From positions 1-16,423 of the forward strand of contig JAEYQV010000041.1 of assembly GCA_023409835.1 (NCBI GenBank): 16,423 nt of DNA, in the 5' to 3' direction. The DNA is from Bacillota bacterium. Lineage in GTDB: Bacteria > Bacillota > Clostridia > Lachnospirales > Lachnospiraceae. Positions 16,404-16,423 of the stretch are shown piece after piece (the first letter of the stretch is position 1; each line of letters opens with the position of its first letter). Position numbers and translations under genes: made by a program. The notes under the pieces were generated by a model, which saw only the letters and a program-made list of their open reading frames with translations, was not told the DNA's origin and did no database searches.

Positions 16404-16423
16404 ATGTATTGGAAGGCAAGTGT

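Overview
The window looks like a chromosomal stretch of a low-to-mid GC Firmicute. Lachnospiraceae or a related clostridial group is my inference. It rests on strong AGGAGG-type ribosome binding sites, a textbook sigma-A promoter, a greA-lysS pair whose LysRS carries a C-terminal tRNA-binding tail, and an LplABC-type sugar transporter without its own ATPase. All genes I can support lie on the + strand. No RNA gene, insertion sequence, CRISPR array or phage gene is visible.

Region 1 (1-2112) holds a PHP-domain phosphoesterase and a diaminopimelate decarboxylase (lysA), 24 bases apart and probably co-transcribed. Region 2 (2400-5040) is a housekeeping operon. A perfect consensus promoter drives greA and lysS and ends at an 18-bp-stem terminator. 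The LysRS has an extra MetRS-type tRNA-binding domain joined by an AT-rich linker. A gene-poor stretch of about 360 bases follows, with a 26-bp near-palindrome and a possible decayed small ORF.

Region 3 (5399-16400) is a carbohydrate-use locus. It starts with an AraC-family regulator tightly coupled to an unusual protein that resembles the N-terminal half of the mismatch-repair ATPase MutL. That protein lacks the catalytic Glu, the Mg-binding Asn, a normal ATP lid and the C-terminal domain. Next come a solute-binding lipoprotein, two LplB/LplC-type permeases, a large lipoprotein resembling DUF6259 putative glycosidases, a cytoplasmic DUF2961 (GH172-like) protein, and L-fucose/D-arabinose isomerase. 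A hairpin after the last gene probably closes the locus.

A working model, by inference: the anchored DUF6259 protein trims a glycan outside the cell, the transporter imports oligosaccharides using a shared ATPase encoded elsewhere, the DUF2961 enzyme releases a monosaccharide inside, and FucI isomerises it. FucI-type enzymes accept L-fucose and D-arabinose, and GH172 includes D-arabinofuranosidases, so both a fucoside and a D-arabinan are plausible substrates. The AraC regulator, perhaps with the MutL-like protein, would control the locus through repeats just upstream of the transporter genes.
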